Source: an uncultured Paraprevotella sp. (GTDB lineage Bacteria > Bacteroidota > Bacteroidia > Bacteroidales > Bacteroidaceae). From it: DNA of 64,000 nt. A program made the position numbers and the translations under genes. The notes under the pieces were generated by a model. That model saw nothing but the letters and a program-made list of their open reading frames with translations. It was not told where the DNA came from and did not search any database. The DNA lies in NCBI GenBank assembly GCA_944321345.1, contig CALUKY010000008.1:29889-93888 (forward strand), given 5' to 3'. Below, in pieces: positions 63,300 to 64,000 of the stretch (position 1 is the stretch's first letter; every line of letters begins with the position of its first letter).

Positions 63300-64000
63300 T
63301 TAAAAGGTCCACTTGCAGGCCAAAGTCGGAATGGCATAGAAACGGTTGTTTGCCCCCTTCACCGGATACACAAAGTTATTGCTGATTTCCACCTCGGCGC
63401 CGACACTCAACTTAAAGTCATCACTCACCCGCTTCAATGGAGCCAGATTAAACCAGAACTGCGGCTCACTCAACACAATCAGATTACCGTCCACCAGATT
63501 GTCGTGCCACACATCCAGGAAACCGCTGAAAGTACAAAGTCCCTTTGCAAAGGTATTGCGCCACACACCGGTCACCTGCCAGGAATGTTTGTTCTGCACA
63601 TGCTTGGCCAGATACTTGTACATCACCTGCACAGAAAAGCCTTTCGTAAAGTCCTTGCTGTTCCAGTTATAGGCCGGACCGACCAGATAGGCGTCATTAA
63701 ACGCACCGAAACCGGTCAGACCGCCATTGTACTCCACATGAGCGGCAACAGGTGCTTTCCAGAATTGTAACTCGCGGGAAATTTCTCCGTATGCCCCCCG
63801 CATGGTCTGATCGCCGAAATCGGCATCAATAAAGAAGTAGGTACTACCCCACTTGTCGGCTGTAAAGTTCTCAACGGTTGCCGTCAGGTGCTGGCGGTTA
63901 TCCAAATCTCCGCCATACATCGCATGACCCAGGTCGTAATGTAACTGGACGTTGAGCTGTGCAGCACAACTGAGCGCACCGGCCACTAAGGCAGATGCCA
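63300..64000 (-). CDS. DUF5020-like outer-membrane protein, 5' end beyond window
   Basis: The frame remains open to the window edge; residues ASALVAGALSCAAQ before LNVQLHYD are the end of a signal peptide, so only the first residues are missing. The mature protein is about 220 residues of amphipathic strands with aromatic girdles (AHVEYNGGLTGFGAFNDAYLVGPAYNW, WQVTGVWRNTFAKG) and a C-terminal F, the outer-membrane barrel pattern of DUF5020 (family name from memory; related to nucleoside-specific Tsx-like channels). Function unknown. Confidence 0.7.
   Translation of the reverse strand, partial: ASALVAGALSCAAQLNVQLHYDLGHAMYGGDLDNRQHLTATVENFTADKWGSTYFFIDADFGDQTMRGAYGEISRELQFWKAPVAAHVEYNGGLTGFGAFNDAYLVGPAYNWNSKDFTKGFSVQVMYKYLAKHVQNKHSWQVTGVWRNTFAKGLCTFSGFLDVWHDNLVDGNLIVLSEPQFWFNLAPLKRVSDDFKLSVGAEVEISNNFVYPVKGANNRFYAIPTLACKWTF

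Noticed and set aside
1-64000. CRISPR arrays, tRNA or rRNA genes, prophage or transposase genes
   Set aside because: None was seen on reading either strand; tRNA could be missed without a covariance search.

Overview
The window looks like core chromosome from a gut-type member of the Bacteroidaceae (Bacteroides or Phocaeicola-like; species not determined). Evidence: promoters fit the Bacteroides sigma-ABfr pattern (TTTG, 19-21 bases, TAnnTTTG); many families are Bacteroidetes-typical (DUF4293, DUF4348, DUF3078, DUF5020, DUF2023, gliding-type C-terminal domain, PorT-like barrel, GH95); and lipoproteins have short LAAC/LASC lipoboxes. There is no prophage, insertion sequence, CRISPR array, rRNA or tRNA. 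Genes are dense, convergent pairs often share one symmetric terminator, and most accessory interest lies in small genes, relics and unusual gene pairings.

Region by region. 1-4.7 kb: end of hisIE, ftsE, lysC, lysA and a membrane glycosyltransferase, all on the + strand. 4.7-9.7 kb: PHP phosphoesterase, a MATE exporter, a candidate small RNA, and the lipoprotein-murB-MBL hydrolase set. 9.8-14.0 kb: pheS, an MFS exporter, and a membrane Ser/Thr kinase translationally coupled to a partner protein. 14.0-15.6 kb: an unlisted 47-residue membrane peptide gene with its own promoter and terminator, guanine deaminase and a DUF2023 protein. 15.6-21 kb: M64 peptidase-ybjQ-gdx operon, nth, a Crp-family regulator and a membrane-anchored MutS-like ATPase. 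21-25.7 kb: pgk, then a solute-binding lipoprotein paired with a large TPR protein. 25.7-34.3 kb: secreted phospholipase-D-like protein, MaoC hydratase, second MATE, cation/proton antiporter, GNAT, glycosyltransferase, membrane protein and recR. 34.3-43.6 kb: engB, DUF3078 protein, pyrG-yidC, and a secreted S9 peptidase followed by an MFSD1-like transporter. 43.8-52.8 kb: secreted unknowns with a paralogue scrap, MFS, HD hydrolase, phosphoesterase, and a GH95 fucosidase whose leader contains the N-terminal relic of a GH35 beta-galactosidase; aldo/keto reductase. 52.8-64 kb: ybaK, uvrA, a gliding-CTD protein, divergent LysM/periplasmic-binding protein plus PorT-like barrel, DUF4293-rpoZ-bamD, uvrB and the end of a DUF5020 protein.

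How genes work together. lysC/lysA supply diaminopimelate-derived lysine; murB, yidC, bamD, the LysM protein and the barrel serve the envelope; nth, uvrA, uvrB, recR and perhaps the MutS-like ATPase handle DNA damage. The most testable functional proposals are (i) a periplasmic dipeptidyl peptidase coupled to an MFSD1-type dipeptide transporter, (ii) a transmembrane kinase with a coupled Bacteroidetes-specific partner, (iii) an approximately 100-nt small RNA beside the first MATE gene, and (iv) a 47-aa membrane protein gene. All assignments come from reading the sequence and remembered family motifs; no database search was possible.
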